A model generated the notes under the pieces. The model made no database searches and was not told the DNA's origin. It was given only the letters and a program-made list of their open reading frames with translations. The position numbers were made by a program, and so were the translations under genes. Positions 34,316-42,475 of a stretch of DNA of 64,000 nucleotides are shown here, in pieces. Source of the DNA: Caulobacteraceae bacterium (lineage in GTDB: Bacteria; Pseudomonadota; Alphaproteobacteria; Caulobacterales; Caulobacteraceae); contig PLRV01000010.1 of NCBI GenBank assembly GCA_003164925.1, forward strand, positions 62,001 to 126,000. Reading direction: 5' to 3'. The number at the start of each line of letters is the position of its first letter. Positions within the stretch are counted from its first letter, which is position 1.

Positions 34316-34813
34316 TTGAACCATAGGGAAATATACGACTGGATAGCGAACACTCCGCTCAGCCAGTACATGAGACAAGAGCAAGACGTGTTTAGCGTTT
34401 GCCAGACTATTCACTTCTTCGGCCTGTGCCTGTTGCTTGGTTCGCTCCTCGTGATTGATCTTCGCCTATTGGGATTGATGAAGCGCACGCCGGTGAGCGC
34501 GGTGCTGAAATTTGTGCCCGTAGCGATCGTGGGCTTCACGCTCAATCTTTTATCCGGCATCTGTTTTCTGGCCTACAACGCCCCATTATATGCGACGAAC
34601 TGGATGTTCTGGGTGAAGATGGGCCTGGTCCTGCTTGCGGGCCTGAATATGCTGTTTTTCACCTTCGTCGAGCAGCCGCGGGTTTTGAATACGCCGGACG
34701 GACAGTCGTTCGACACCGCCACCCGGATTTCTGCTGTCCTGTCACTCACCTTATGGGTCGCAGTGATCGTCGCCGGCCGCCTTCTGCCGGTGACGCAGGG
34801 CGCTATCGGCTGA
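34316..34813 (+). CDS. Small CopD-like membrane protein 2
   Basis: The 165-residue protein has four hydrophobic segments. The pattern is the same as in the preceding protein (TIHFFGLCLLLGSLLVIDLR, with a membrane His and GS). The middle part, VPVAIVGFTLNLLSGICFLA, is followed by VKMGLVLLAGLNMLFF. It starts with TTG after AGGAG, 12 bp behind the previous stop, so the two are co-transcribed and probably form a heteromer. A transport or electron-transfer role related to the neighbouring metal-binding-like DUF6152 protein is only a guess. Confidence 0.75.
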   Translation: MNHREIYDWIANTPLSQYMRQEQDVFSVCQTIHFFGLCLLLGSLLVIDLRLLGLMKRTPVSAVLKFVPVAIVGFTLNLLSGICFLAYNAPLYATNWMFWVKMGLVLLAGLNMLFFTFVEQPRVLNTPDGQSFDTATRISAVLSLTLWVAVIVAGRLLPVTQGAIG

Positions 34814-35002
34814 GCTTCGGCGCATGTTGGCGCGCGTGCTTGGTCAGACGTTCGACGGCCGGTTGACCTGAAGGATCAGCCGCGCCTGGCCCAGTTCGCC
34901 GAGCGACCTATCGGACCTACGGCGTTGCTTCGCGGCCTGTCGAAGGTTCGGCATAGGCCGCGCGCAATATGCGATGGGCCGGACGCTAGATCAGGATGTT
35001 TG

Positions 35003-35048
35003 AGCCTGATTCACGCCCCGAACCGTTCTGGTTCAAGCGGATCAGGCT
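35003..35048. terminator. Stem-loop, possible terminator or palindromic repeat
   Basis: AGCCTGAT and ATCAGGCT pair over 8 bp, with an inner GAACC/GGTTC pair, followed by TTTGG. It lies about 190 bp after the second membrane-protein gene. The T-run is short, so termination is uncertain. The rest of 34814-35140 holds nothing I recognise. Confidence 0.45.
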
Positions 35049-35142
35049 TTGGTCGGGACTGGATGGGTTTCAGGGGTGGCGGGTCAGCCTTGTGCGAAAT
35101 CTGCTTGGCCTCACAAACACCTTTCATCCTCGCCAAAGAGTC

Positions 35143-35309
35143 CTAGTGTGGCGCTTCAGTAATTCGCCTGCGGTTGATGGAGGGCTCGGAGCGAATTTCT
35201 GAATCTCAAACCACACTAGAAATATATGATTCTAGCGTGCTTTTTCGGATCTGAAGTTCGCTCCCAGGGCGATCCAATAGGCGGGCGAACTTCAGATACT
35301 GCACACTAG
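35143..35309. repeat. 167-bp nested palindrome upstream of GntR gene
   Basis: Four related units lie in alternating orientation: 35143-35167, 35191-35219 (reversed), 35232-35261 and 35285-35309 (reversed). Each has CTAGTGTG-like and TTCAGAAGTTCGC-like ends. Outer units are 25 bp and inner ones 29-30 bp. The gaps are 23, 12 and 23 bp, so the whole is symmetric around 35226. It ends 28 bp before a double-GntR gene. It could be a set of operators, or two tandem 75-bp palindromic elements with TAGTGTG/CACACTA ends of MITE type. Confidence 0.7.
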
Positions 35310-35337
35310 GGTGTTGCGACGCTTGAAGGAGGGGGTG

Positions 35338-36834
35338 ATGGTCGTTCACATTCCGCGCCATCTGATGGACTGGCGGTCGTCGTCGCTATTGGGAAAGGCC
35401 GGCATGGATGAGCCGGCGATCGATTCACCTCACTCGGCTGAGATCGACCTGAACGTGATCGCGGGACGTGCGAGCGCGGATGTCAAGCTCGCGCATAGGG
35501 TCGCGGTCATGCTGCAGCATGAGATCATTTCCCACGGGCTGCAGGACGGATATTCCTTGGGGACCGCCGCCGAAATCCGCGCGCGCTATAACATTGGCCG
35601 GTGGGCTTTACGGGAAGCCGTGGGCATCTTGGAGTTGCGGGGCATAGCGCGGTTGAGATCAGGACCGGGCGGCGGGGTCATCGTGACGGCGCCCGACTTC
35701 GCGGATCTCGTGAATCTGACGTTACTTTATCTCCATGCGAACCACAGCGGACCTCGAGAGATCAGCGAGGTCAGGCGCTCGGTTATTACTGCGGTGGTCA
35801 AGAAGCTGCTCGATTGCCTGCCTGGATCGATCGGTCCGGACAGCGAGGGCGCCATCGATCAGGTGATCGACCTTCCCAGGTTCCTGGTCGCCCAGACCGG
35901 AAACGGCGCCTTGGAGTTGGCCGTCGAGTTCGTGGAATCGGTCAGGGAGGCGTGTGTATCTCCCCATGCCGCGCCCGACGGTTGGAAGGAGCAAGAAAGG
36001 TCTCTTTGGCTTTCTATTTGTCGGGAAGAAAAGGACGCGGCCCTCAGCAAACTGGACGACTATCTGTCCCGCGACGAGCATCAGATGGCCGACGCCTGGA
36101 TGGGCCTGCCGGAGATTTCGAAGCGGCGGAGCGGCGCCGGCAAATTGGCGTATCGATTGGCGTTGGAGATATTGAGGGACGTCGTCGAACATCCCGATCG
36201 CACGGGCGACTTTTTTGGGTCCGAAACCGAAATCGGAATGCGGTTCGACGCGAATGCCGAGATTGTGCGGCAAGCCATTCGGCTGATCGAGGATTTGGGC
36301 GTCGTCGCGCCGCGGCGCGGGCGGCATGGCGGCGTGGTGCTGCGTCCGCCCGATGCGGCGTCGATCGCGGCGCTTATCCCGCATCTGCTCTCCCAAAAGC
36401 GCTTGTCGGTGGCGACGTGCTTCGATGCAGCACGTTTTCTCGGTGATGAGATCGTACGTCTCGCTGCGAAACGGATGCACGCCTCTGGGAAACTTAGAAG
36501 CGGTGTCTCGGGCCCGAGCGAAGTCTCCTGCCTCAATGCCAGGATGATGGATCGGCAAATCCAGGACTATGCCGAAAACCCCCTGTTGTTGAGCATTGAG
36601 CGTGGCATGGCGTTCTACTCGTACACGATCGGTCGGCCGGTTTCTGTACCCCCACCGTCTATAGACCGGGGCATAGTGTTGTCGCAGCGCGTGCTCAAGG
36701 CGGTCGAGGATGGAGACGTGGAAGGGGCGAGCGCCGCGACACGGGAGCGTTTCAACTTCTTATCGTTCGCCTTTACGGGTCGTGTCCCGGGACACGACCC
36801 CGCGGAAGCCGGCATGGAGACGAGTTCGCGTTAG
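35338..36834 (+). CDS. Double-winged-helix GntR-type regulator 1
   Basis: The protein is about 498 residues long and contains two GntR-like winged helices. The first is at about 45-120 (YSLGTAAEIRARYNIGRWAL, LELRGIARLRSGPGGGVIV). The second is at about 270-345 (FFGSETEIGMRFDANAEIVR, LIEDLGVVAPRRGRHGGVVL). Each is followed by a helical FCD-like segment. It looks like a fused duplication of a FadR-type regulator. ATG 35338 has AAGGAGG about 6 bp upstream. The nested palindrome 35143-35309 lies directly in front and could be its own operator. The ligand is unknown. Three similar proteins occur in the next 12 kb. Confidence 0.85.
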   Translation: MVVHIPRHLMDWRSSSLLGKAGMDEPAIDSPHSAEIDLNVIAGRASADVKLAHRVAVMLQHEIISHGLQDGYSLGTAAEIRARYNIGRWALREAVGILELRGIARLRSGPGGGVIVTAPDFADLVNLTLLYLHANHSGPREISEVRRSVITAVVKKLLDCLPGSIGPDSEGAIDQVIDLPRFLVAQTGNGALELAVEFVESVREACVSPHAAPDGWKEQERSLWLSICREEKDAALSKLDDYLSRDEHQMADAWMGLPEISKRRSGAGKLAYRLALEILRDVVEHPDRTGDFFGSETEIGMRFDANAEIVRQAIRLIEDLGVVAPRRGRHGGVVLRPPDAASIAALIPHLLSQKRLSVATCFDAARFLGDEIVRLAAKRMHASGKLRSGVSGPSEVSCLNARMMDRQIQDYAENPLLLSIERGMAFYSYTIGRPVSVPPPSIDRGIVLSQRVLKAVEDGDVEGASAATRERFNFLSFAFTGRVPGHDPAEAGMETSSR

Positions 36835-36960
36835 GCTGATGGGGTGGACGGCCCCGGTGTCCGGCGTAGATGCGCCATAGAGTGATCGTTGGGCGCCGAC
36901 AGTCTAACGCCAACGCGTCTCCACCTTATGGCATAAGGGATTGCCGAAGGGGATGGGGCG

Positions 36961-37060
36961 ATGGCGGAGGTCTCATTCGAGCGTCATCGGTTTCCGGCGG
37001 CGGTGATCCGCCAGGCCGTTTGGCTCTATTTCCTGTCCACCCACGCCGCCGTCTACAACA
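36961..37060 (+). pseudogene. IS6-type transposase fragment 2
   Basis: From ATG 36961 the frame reads MAEVSFERHRFPAAVIRQAV, then WLYFLSTHAA, before similarity is lost. This is the N-terminus of an IS6-type transposase, as in the fragment at 60590. The rest of the 36835-37263 gap holds only the short GGGTAGGAGAGGGGGC sequence also found near 28760. Confidence 0.6.
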
Positions 37061-37263
37061 CTTTCAACACCCAACCGCACCTGATCTCCCGACCCGGTCT
37101 TCGCAGCCTGCGAGCTCAAGCTCACGGGGCGTGGGCGGCTGCGACGGCGGCGGCATGAATGGGGTAGGAGAGGGGGCATCTGCGGCCAGCGAATTCCGTC
37201 GTCTGGTTTGGCGCGCACGGACAGGTCCGTAGTGTCCATACAGACAACAGTGGGAGAGGCGCC

Positions 37264-37647
37264 GTGGACGAAAAGAGCGTGCTAGAGGCCAACAAGCAGG
37301 CCGTTGCTCGTTTCATGGAGCTCTTGGTCGATCCAGCTAAGTCGGACCAAGCGGCGGATTTCATCACGGAATCCTACATCCAGCACAATCCGAACATCCC
37401 GTCCGGCAGGCAGGCGATCATCGATTTCACTAAGTCGGCACGGGCGCAAACCGCGCGCGATGAGATGCGCCCCGCCGGCAAACCGGTGCTCATAGCCGAA
37501 GGCGACCTCGTCGTGATGATGCTGCCGCGTAAGGTTCCCCATCCCACGCGCCCAGGCGAGTTCTACGATTCCTACTGGTTCGACATGTGGCGGATCGAGA
37601 ACGGCAAGCTGGCCGAACATTGGGACGCGGCGCCGCTGGAGCCGTAG
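37264..37647 (+). CDS. SnoaL/NTF2-like small protein
   Basis: The 127-residue protein is of the COG4922-like SnoaL group. The matching stretches are ADFITESYIQHNPNIPSG, IAEGDLVVMML, YDSYWFDMWRIENGKLAEHW. The secreted protein at 57958 shares the YIQHxPNIxSGRxAI motif, but the present one has no signal peptide and is therefore cytoplasmic. It starts with GTG after GGGAG. It lies in front of an SDR pseudogene and an MFS transporter. Members of the fold include cyclases and isomerases, but none can be assigned here. Confidence 0.82.
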   Translation: MDEKSVLEANKQAVARFMELLVDPAKSDQAADFITESYIQHNPNIPSGRQAIIDFTKSARAQTARDEMRPAGKPVLIAEGDLVVMMLPRKVPHPTRPGEFYDSYWFDMWRIENGKLAEHWDAAPLEP

Positions 37648-37766
37648 GCGCGGGCGCAGCCGCGGAGCAGCCTCCTGTTGGAAGGCAGTGTGGAGTAGTC
37701 GATGGCCTTTCGCCTTCATCCTTGCAGATTGTGCGGGTTTGGGGCCACGGGGCAGGAGCAGAACTC

Positions 37767-38020
37767 ATGGGTTTGGGACTCAAGGATAAGCGCGTGCTCG
37801 TCATGGCCAGCGGTTCAGGCATTGGGGAGACGAACGCGCGGGCGGAGAGCCTGGGCAAGGATTGGAAGCTGGTCGAGCGCAAGATGCGCTTGAGGTGCTC
37901 GGCCAATCCGCCGGGCGCTTTGGGCGCGGGGAGGACATCGCCGCGACGGTCGCCTTCCTCACCAGGCGTCAGGCGAATTACATCACTGACATCAATATCG
38001 TGGCTGATGGCGGCGTGTGA
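37767..38020 (+). pseudogene. SDR pseudogene, internally deleted and frameshifted
   Basis: The frame starts MGLGLKDKRVLVMASGSGIG, an SDR N-terminus with a TGxxxGIG-like site in which TG has become MA. It then jumps to sequence resembling SDR C-termini. In a second frame it reads RFGRGEDIAATVAFL and ends NIVADGGV. The intact SDR at 56946 has the matching RVGRGKDIAATVAFL and NIVVDGGI. The catalytic middle of about 150 residues is missing. It was probably a functional dehydrogenase of the same subfamily. Confidence 0.75.
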
Positions 38021-38056
38021 TCACGTCGTCCACGGCCCGCGCTCAAGAGGGCCTGG

Positions 38057-39343
38057 ATGAGCAAAGCTTTTGAGGCGGCGGCGCAGCCAGCCCGCGCCCT
38101 GGCGGTGGTGGTGGTCAGCGGCCTGTGCATGGCGTTCGGCCTAGCCGCCCTCTTCATCGGGACCTTTCCGTTGTTCCTTCGCCCGGTGTCGCAGGAGCTT
38201 GGCTGGGGTGCGGCGACTTTTCCACAAGCGCTGGTGGTGTCCGGCTTGTCGGGGGCTCTGGCCGGTCCGCTCATCGGGGCCCTGATTGACCGGCTCGGGG
38301 TCCGCGCCGTGCTGATTTGGGGAATGGCCTGCTGGGGTGCGGCGTTGTTTTCGATGGCCTTTCTGACCGGCAGCATCGTCCAGCTCTATGTTTTCAGCAT
38401 GATCCTTGGCGTCGCCGCCGCCGCGTGCGGTCCGGTCGCCTTGACCAAGCTTGTTTCCGAACACGTTGAACGGGCGCGCGGCGTGGCCTTGGGCTTCGTT
38501 ATGAGCGTTGGGCCCGCGATTGGCACCGCGACGGCGGTGATCGCCGCCCATTGGCTGATCGGCGCGCTGGAATGGCGCAGGGCCTATGAGGTCTTGGGGG
38601 GAACGATCGTTCTCCTCACGGTTCCGCTGGCCTTGGCTTTGGCCATATTGCTGCCCAGACGTCTGCAGGCGAGCGGCGACGCCGTTGCGGCGTCCGAGCA
38701 TTCCATGGGAAGCGGCTTGACGATCGGCGAGGCCGTCAAATCCCACGAGTTCTGGATCGTGGTCGGATTCGCCATGCTGGTCTGCGGCGCGATCAACAGC
38801 TTCGTGGGGCATTTCGTAGCCTGGTGCGCCGAGCGTGGCCTGGGCGAGGGGGCGGCCACGGTGGCCCTATCCGCTTTTTCGTTGGCCGGAGCCACGGGGC
38901 CGTTGCTTGCAGGCGCCATGGCTGATCGCGTCGCCAATCCGCGTATTTTGTCGGTCTTCTTGCTGCTCCCAGTGGCTGGCTTCTGCCTGGCGTTCTTCGG
39001 ACCTCCGGCGATGATCGTCCCCGCGCTCATACTCCTCGGAGTCGGATTCAGCGCTACAACCGGGCTGACGCCCTTTCTGACCACGCGCTACTTCGGTCTT
39101 CGCCATTCTGGCCAGATATTCGGCCTCATTCTCGGACTCAGCACCTTGGCAATGGGTCTGGGCCCCGTAGCGCTCGGCATGGCCCGTGATGCCTTCGGGT
39201 CCTATCGCCCGGCTCTGCCCGCCTTGATTGTCGCGACGGCTGCGGCGGTTCTGATCGGCTTGGCGCTGCCACGATACCGGTTTGCGCGGGCGGCAGGCGG
39301 CGGCGCGCCGCCGCCGATCTCTGGCGTCGGCGAGTCCGATTAG
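38057..39343 (+). CDS. MFS transporter 1 (monocarboxylate-transporter-like)
   Basis: The 428-residue protein has 12 predicted membrane helices. Features are FALAALFIGTFPLFLRPVSQ-like residues in the first helix, then GALIDRLGVRAVLIWGM in the loop 2-3 region, with a basic/acidic motif typical of MFS proteins. The type resembles the oxalate/formate or MCT-like subgroup that moves organic acids. It is the first of two close MFS paralogs; the other is at 45879 and shares the start (SLFMGTFPVFLSPVS-type). The nearby enzymes suggest uptake of a carboxylic-acid substrate. The substrate itself is unknown. Confidence 0.88.
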   Translation: MSKAFEAAAQPARALAVVVVSGLCMAFGLAALFIGTFPLFLRPVSQELGWGAATFPQALVVSGLSGALAGPLIGALIDRLGVRAVLIWGMACWGAALFSMAFLTGSIVQLYVFSMILGVAAAACGPVALTKLVSEHVERARGVALGFVMSVGPAIGTATAVIAAHWLIGALEWRRAYEVLGGTIVLLTVPLALALAILLPRRLQASGDAVAASEHSMGSGLTIGEAVKSHEFWIVVGFAMLVCGAINSFVGHFVAWCAERGLGEGAATVALSAFSLAGATGPLLAGAMADRVANPRILSVFLLLPVAGFCLAFFGPPAMIVPALILLGVGFSATTGLTPFLTTRYFGLRHSGQIFGLILGLSTLAMGLGPVALGMARDAFGSYRPALPALIVATAAAVLIGLALPRYRFARAAGGGAPPPISGVGESD

Positions 39344-39418
39344 ACAAAGCGCCGCCTGGTTTCGGAGTGTGCGGGCCGACACTATAGGACGATAGGTTTG
39401 GCCGGGATCGCCAAAGTT

Positions 39419-39460
39419 CTGAGTTGTGCTCTAGATTCAAATATGTAGAGCCGGATTCAG
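39419..39460. promoter_or_regulatory. Palindrome upstream of GntR regulator 2
   Basis: CTGAGTTGTGCTCTA and TAGAGCCGGATTCAG form an imperfect inverted repeat (inner 6 bp GCTCTA/TAGAGC and outer CTGA/TCAG perfect) with 12 bp between. It lies about 240 bp before the regulator. The rest of 39344-39700 holds nothing recognised. Confidence 0.5.
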
Positions 39461-39700
39461 CCTTTGAGAGAAGTCGTCCAGCTCTAGCGTCATGTTCATC
39501 CACGCGCCGTTGGCAGTGGCAATGATTGTTCTAATGGCCATGGGCGCTTCTTTTATCTGGTCGGATTTGTGTGGTAATAGACAAATAGCCGGCAAAAGTC
39601 CGGGGCAGGAGGAAAGTCTGGCGTGAGGGATGATCTAACTGAGACGCTGTCGCTCCTGCACAGCGGCTCAGTTTGAAATCCGCTCACCGACGATAGTCTT

Positions 39701-41197
39701 ATGAGCGCCACCGTAATCAATTTTCACACTCGGTTTCTCGTTCCGGATTCACACGTGCGGGCGAATAGCCCCGACAGCGGCGACATTTCCGACCTTTGCG
39801 CTAGCGTGGTTGGAAGCGATGAAGCCCACTCCAAGCTTCCGCTGCTATTGGCTCGCTACCTGGAAGAGCGCTTCATTCTGGCGGGCTGGCCTGTCGGGCG
39901 CATATTCGGCTCGGAGCCGGAACTCGCCGGTCAGTGTCGGGTCGGCCGCGATGTCATGCGTGAGGCAGTGCGGATATTGGAAGGGCGGGGCTGCGCGCGC
40001 ATGAAGCGTGGCCCACAAGGCGGACTGGAAATCGTCCAGCCATCGGTCCACCACCTGCACCAGGCTATGTTGGACTACGCGAGTCTGACTGCCCTTGCCC
40101 CAGTCCAGATCGTCCGCGCCTGGGTGACGTTGCACCTGACGGCGGGACGGCTGCTCTTCATGCAGGGCGGGTGCAGGCCCCTGCAGATGCTGCTTGCGCG
40201 CCATGCTGAAAAAGACGTCTTTGATCCACGAGCCATGTGTTCGGATTTGATCGAGGAGAGCGGCTGCAAGCTGCTGGGAATCCTCGTCGATTGTCTGACG
40301 CCTTTTCTCACCGAACCGGTCGGCCCGCGTGTGACGTCCCGCGCCTTGCGTGGGTTCACCCTCAAGCTCGCTCAAGAGGCGGATCAAAGGCCGGGGGCCG
40401 TTCCTCGCAGATTTCGCTTGCTGCTGCATCAAGTTGGCATGGCCTGCATGGACCGTTCGCCGCGTCCGTTTGGGATCGAGGGGCTGGCCAATGGCCGAAG
40501 TCTGGCCGCCGCTGTTGTTCGCGCCTTGATGCAAGGAAAGGATGCCCAGTCCTGGGAGCAGGGCATTTTGTTGGGCAACGAATTCGATCTGCGCGACCGG
40601 TTTGGGGTGGATAAGAGCGTCGTCCGCCAGGCCATCCGTATGATGGAGGCCGCGGAAATTGCCGACGCCCGCGCGGGCCGCGGCCGCGGCTTGATCAGTC
40701 GACGTCCTGGCACCGCTCCGCTCAGCCGCCAGCTCTGCAGCTTCATAGCGAGCCGAGCCGTCTCCGTCGCCGAGGTCGAGCAATTCGTCGAAGCGCTCGA
40801 AATGGAGATCGCAGGCATGGCCGCGCGGCGCATCGGCTCGGAAGAAATGCAACTCGTCAATGCGCTGTTGATGGATTTGGCCGATCTGCGCTCCAGCGTT
40901 CCCCTCGGAGCCCTGCAGAGGTTTGAACGGTTCCAGCACGACGCAGCGAAGAACGTCCTGCTTTGCGCTTTCCTTGATGGCGCCAAGGCGTACCTGTCCT
41001 GGAACTTGGTCCGGGAAGTCGTCGCACCGCCGCTGAGCGCAGCGCTGTATGCCGATCATACGACCAAGGTCTATGACGCGATCCGTTCTCGCGATCCGGG
41101 CATGGCTATGGAGCGGCAATACGACAAGCTGCTCGCCCTGCGCGGATCCCTACATTCGCAAACCGAGCTCAACAGATTGCGCGAGATAGGCGGCTAA
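39701..41197 (+). CDS. Double-winged-helix GntR-type regulator 2
   Basis: The 498-residue protein has two GntR-like winged helices. The first is at about 50-120 (RIFGSEPELAGQCRVGRDVM, ILEGRGCARMKRGPQGGLEI). The second is at about 265-340 (LLGNEFDLRDRFGVDKSVVR, GRGRGLISRRPG). Helical segments follow each. The overall length equals regulator 1, and the architecture is shared with the genes at 41272 and 47190. It is followed by a convergent double-GntR gene, so its targets probably lie elsewhere in the island. Autoregulation from the palindrome at 39419 is a possibility. Ligand unknown. Confidence 0.85.
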   Translation: MSATVINFHTRFLVPDSHVRANSPDSGDISDLCASVVGSDEAHSKLPLLLARYLEERFILAGWPVGRIFGSEPELAGQCRVGRDVMREAVRILEGRGCARMKRGPQGGLEIVQPSVHHLHQAMLDYASLTALAPVQIVRAWVTLHLTAGRLLFMQGGCRPLQMLLARHAEKDVFDPRAMCSDLIEESGCKLLGILVDCLTPFLTEPVGPRVTSRALRGFTLKLAQEADQRPGAVPRRFRLLLHQVGMACMDRSPRPFGIEGLANGRSLAAAVVRALMQGKDAQSWEQGILLGNEFDLRDRFGVDKSVVRQAIRMMEAAEIADARAGRGRGLISRRPGTAPLSRQLCSFIASRAVSVAEVEQFVEALEMEIAGMAARRIGSEEMQLVNALLMDLADLRSSVPLGALQRFERFQHDAAKNVLLCAFLDGAKAYLSWNLVREVVAPPLSAALYADHTTKVYDAIRSRDPGMAMERQYDKLLALRGSLHSQTELNRLREIGG

Positions 41198-41271
41198 AAC
41201 TCAAGTTCGGGCCGCGCGCCGGCCTGGACGGTTTGAAGTTCCCGTCGAACGCTGGAACGCCCCTTCAAGGG

Positions 41272-42288
41272 CTAGACGCCCACAGGCTCCAGCAACGGCA
41301 GGGTGCCTGTCGGCAGTCCCCGATTTTTTTGCATATTCCATACAGCGAGCGCCCTCAGGCTGCGCCGGAGCAACTCCAGCACGGGATTGGCCGCACGGGC
41401 GCACAGGTCCGGTTGGATAGGTTCGGCCAGCGAGTCACGATCCGCTAGAGCGAACGCCTCCTCGTTCAGCCAATCGAAGGCGTCCTGGATTTCCCTCGGC
41501 GTCACCCGGATTGCGCTGAAATGGCAGCAGATCAGTTGGCACAGGCTGTCTGGCGTCGCTGGCAATGCGATCAGGCCATATCCGCGGCCCGGAACGCTCA
41601 CGGCTACGCCGGCGGCCTCGAGAACGCGAAGCGCCTGCCGCATTACGCCCCGATCCACCTGATACTGATCGCAAAGGCTGGATTCGCTGGCGAGCACCTG
41701 CCCCTCCAGCCACCCGCCAGCCCCCCGCCGCAGCATCAGATCATGCACGATCTGGCCGACCCGCGTCGAACGCAATGCGGGCGGAACGTAGGGGGCGTCC
41801 TGGGGCGCTTTGGGCCGATCCATCGCGTCGAGGCAATGCGTGTAGAACCCGAGGATGCGGTTCGCGCCGAAGGTCGGCGGTATCCCGCGCTCCGTGTGAA
41901 GCGGCGTTGCGAATGGCTGGGCCGGGAACTCGGCGAACGCGCAATAGGCCCAAACCATGTCCCGCACGGCGTCCGCTTGAGGGGCTGACGTCTCAAGGCC
42001 GCCCATCCGCCCCCTGCGCATGCGCGCCGTGCCGCGAATCTCCAGAATGCGAGCCGCCTCACGCACGCGATTGCAGCTAACCGCGAACTGCTCCGCCAAC
42101 TCGTCCTCGCGGCCATAGCAACGCCCTTCCGGCCAGCCATCGAGGATGAAGCGTTCTTCGAGGCGGCGAGCGATTGCGACCGAGCTGGCGGCTTTTACGT
42201 GGGCGCCAGCTGTAAGGTAAGAAGCAAAGGCGTCGCGGGCGGCCGTCGCGGTATGTTTGACATGAGAGGCTGCCGAACGGTCGGACAC
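41272..42288 (-). CDS. Double-winged-helix GntR-type regulator 3 (short)
   Basis: The 338-residue protein has the same two winged helices: at about 45-110 (GRCYGREDELAEQFAVSC, EIRGTARMRRGRMGGLETS) and at about 175-250 (QVLASESSLCDQYQVDRGVM, VSVPGRGYGLIALP). It is shorter than the others: the segment between and after the helices is reduced. It starts with GTG after AGGAG. It is divergent from the carotenoid-oxygenase gene across a 187-bp gap, so that gene is the likely target. The gap holds GGAAAT/GTTTCC half-sites near 42410-42430. Confidence 0.83.
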   Translation of the reverse strand: MSDRSAASHVKHTATAARDAFASYLTAGAHVKAASSVAIARRLEERFILDGWPEGRCYGREDELAEQFAVSCNRVREAARILEIRGTARMRRGRMGGLETSAPQADAVRDMVWAYCAFAEFPAQPFATPLHTERGIPPTFGANRILGFYTHCLDAMDRPKAPQDAPYVPPALRSTRVGQIVHDLMLRRGAGGWLEGQVLASESSLCDQYQVDRGVMRQALRVLEAAGVAVSVPGRGYGLIALPATPDSLCQLICCHFSAIRVTPREIQDAFDWLNEEAFALADRDSLAEPIQPDLCARAANPVLELLRRSLRALAVWNMQKNRGLPTGTLPLLEPVGV

Positions 42289-42475
42289 GAACAGCTCCTG
42301 TTCTCGCGACGGCGGTCAAGACTTCGCGGCAGAGATTGTACGCCGATATTGTCGGGGGCATGACTCGATTTGGCAACGCCGCGGAGCTGGCGCGGGCCCT
42401 TCTAAATGGAAATAACAACATAGTTTCCCTCGAACCGCCCGCTATGGTCTGCCGCGTTCGGATCGAGGCAATCCC

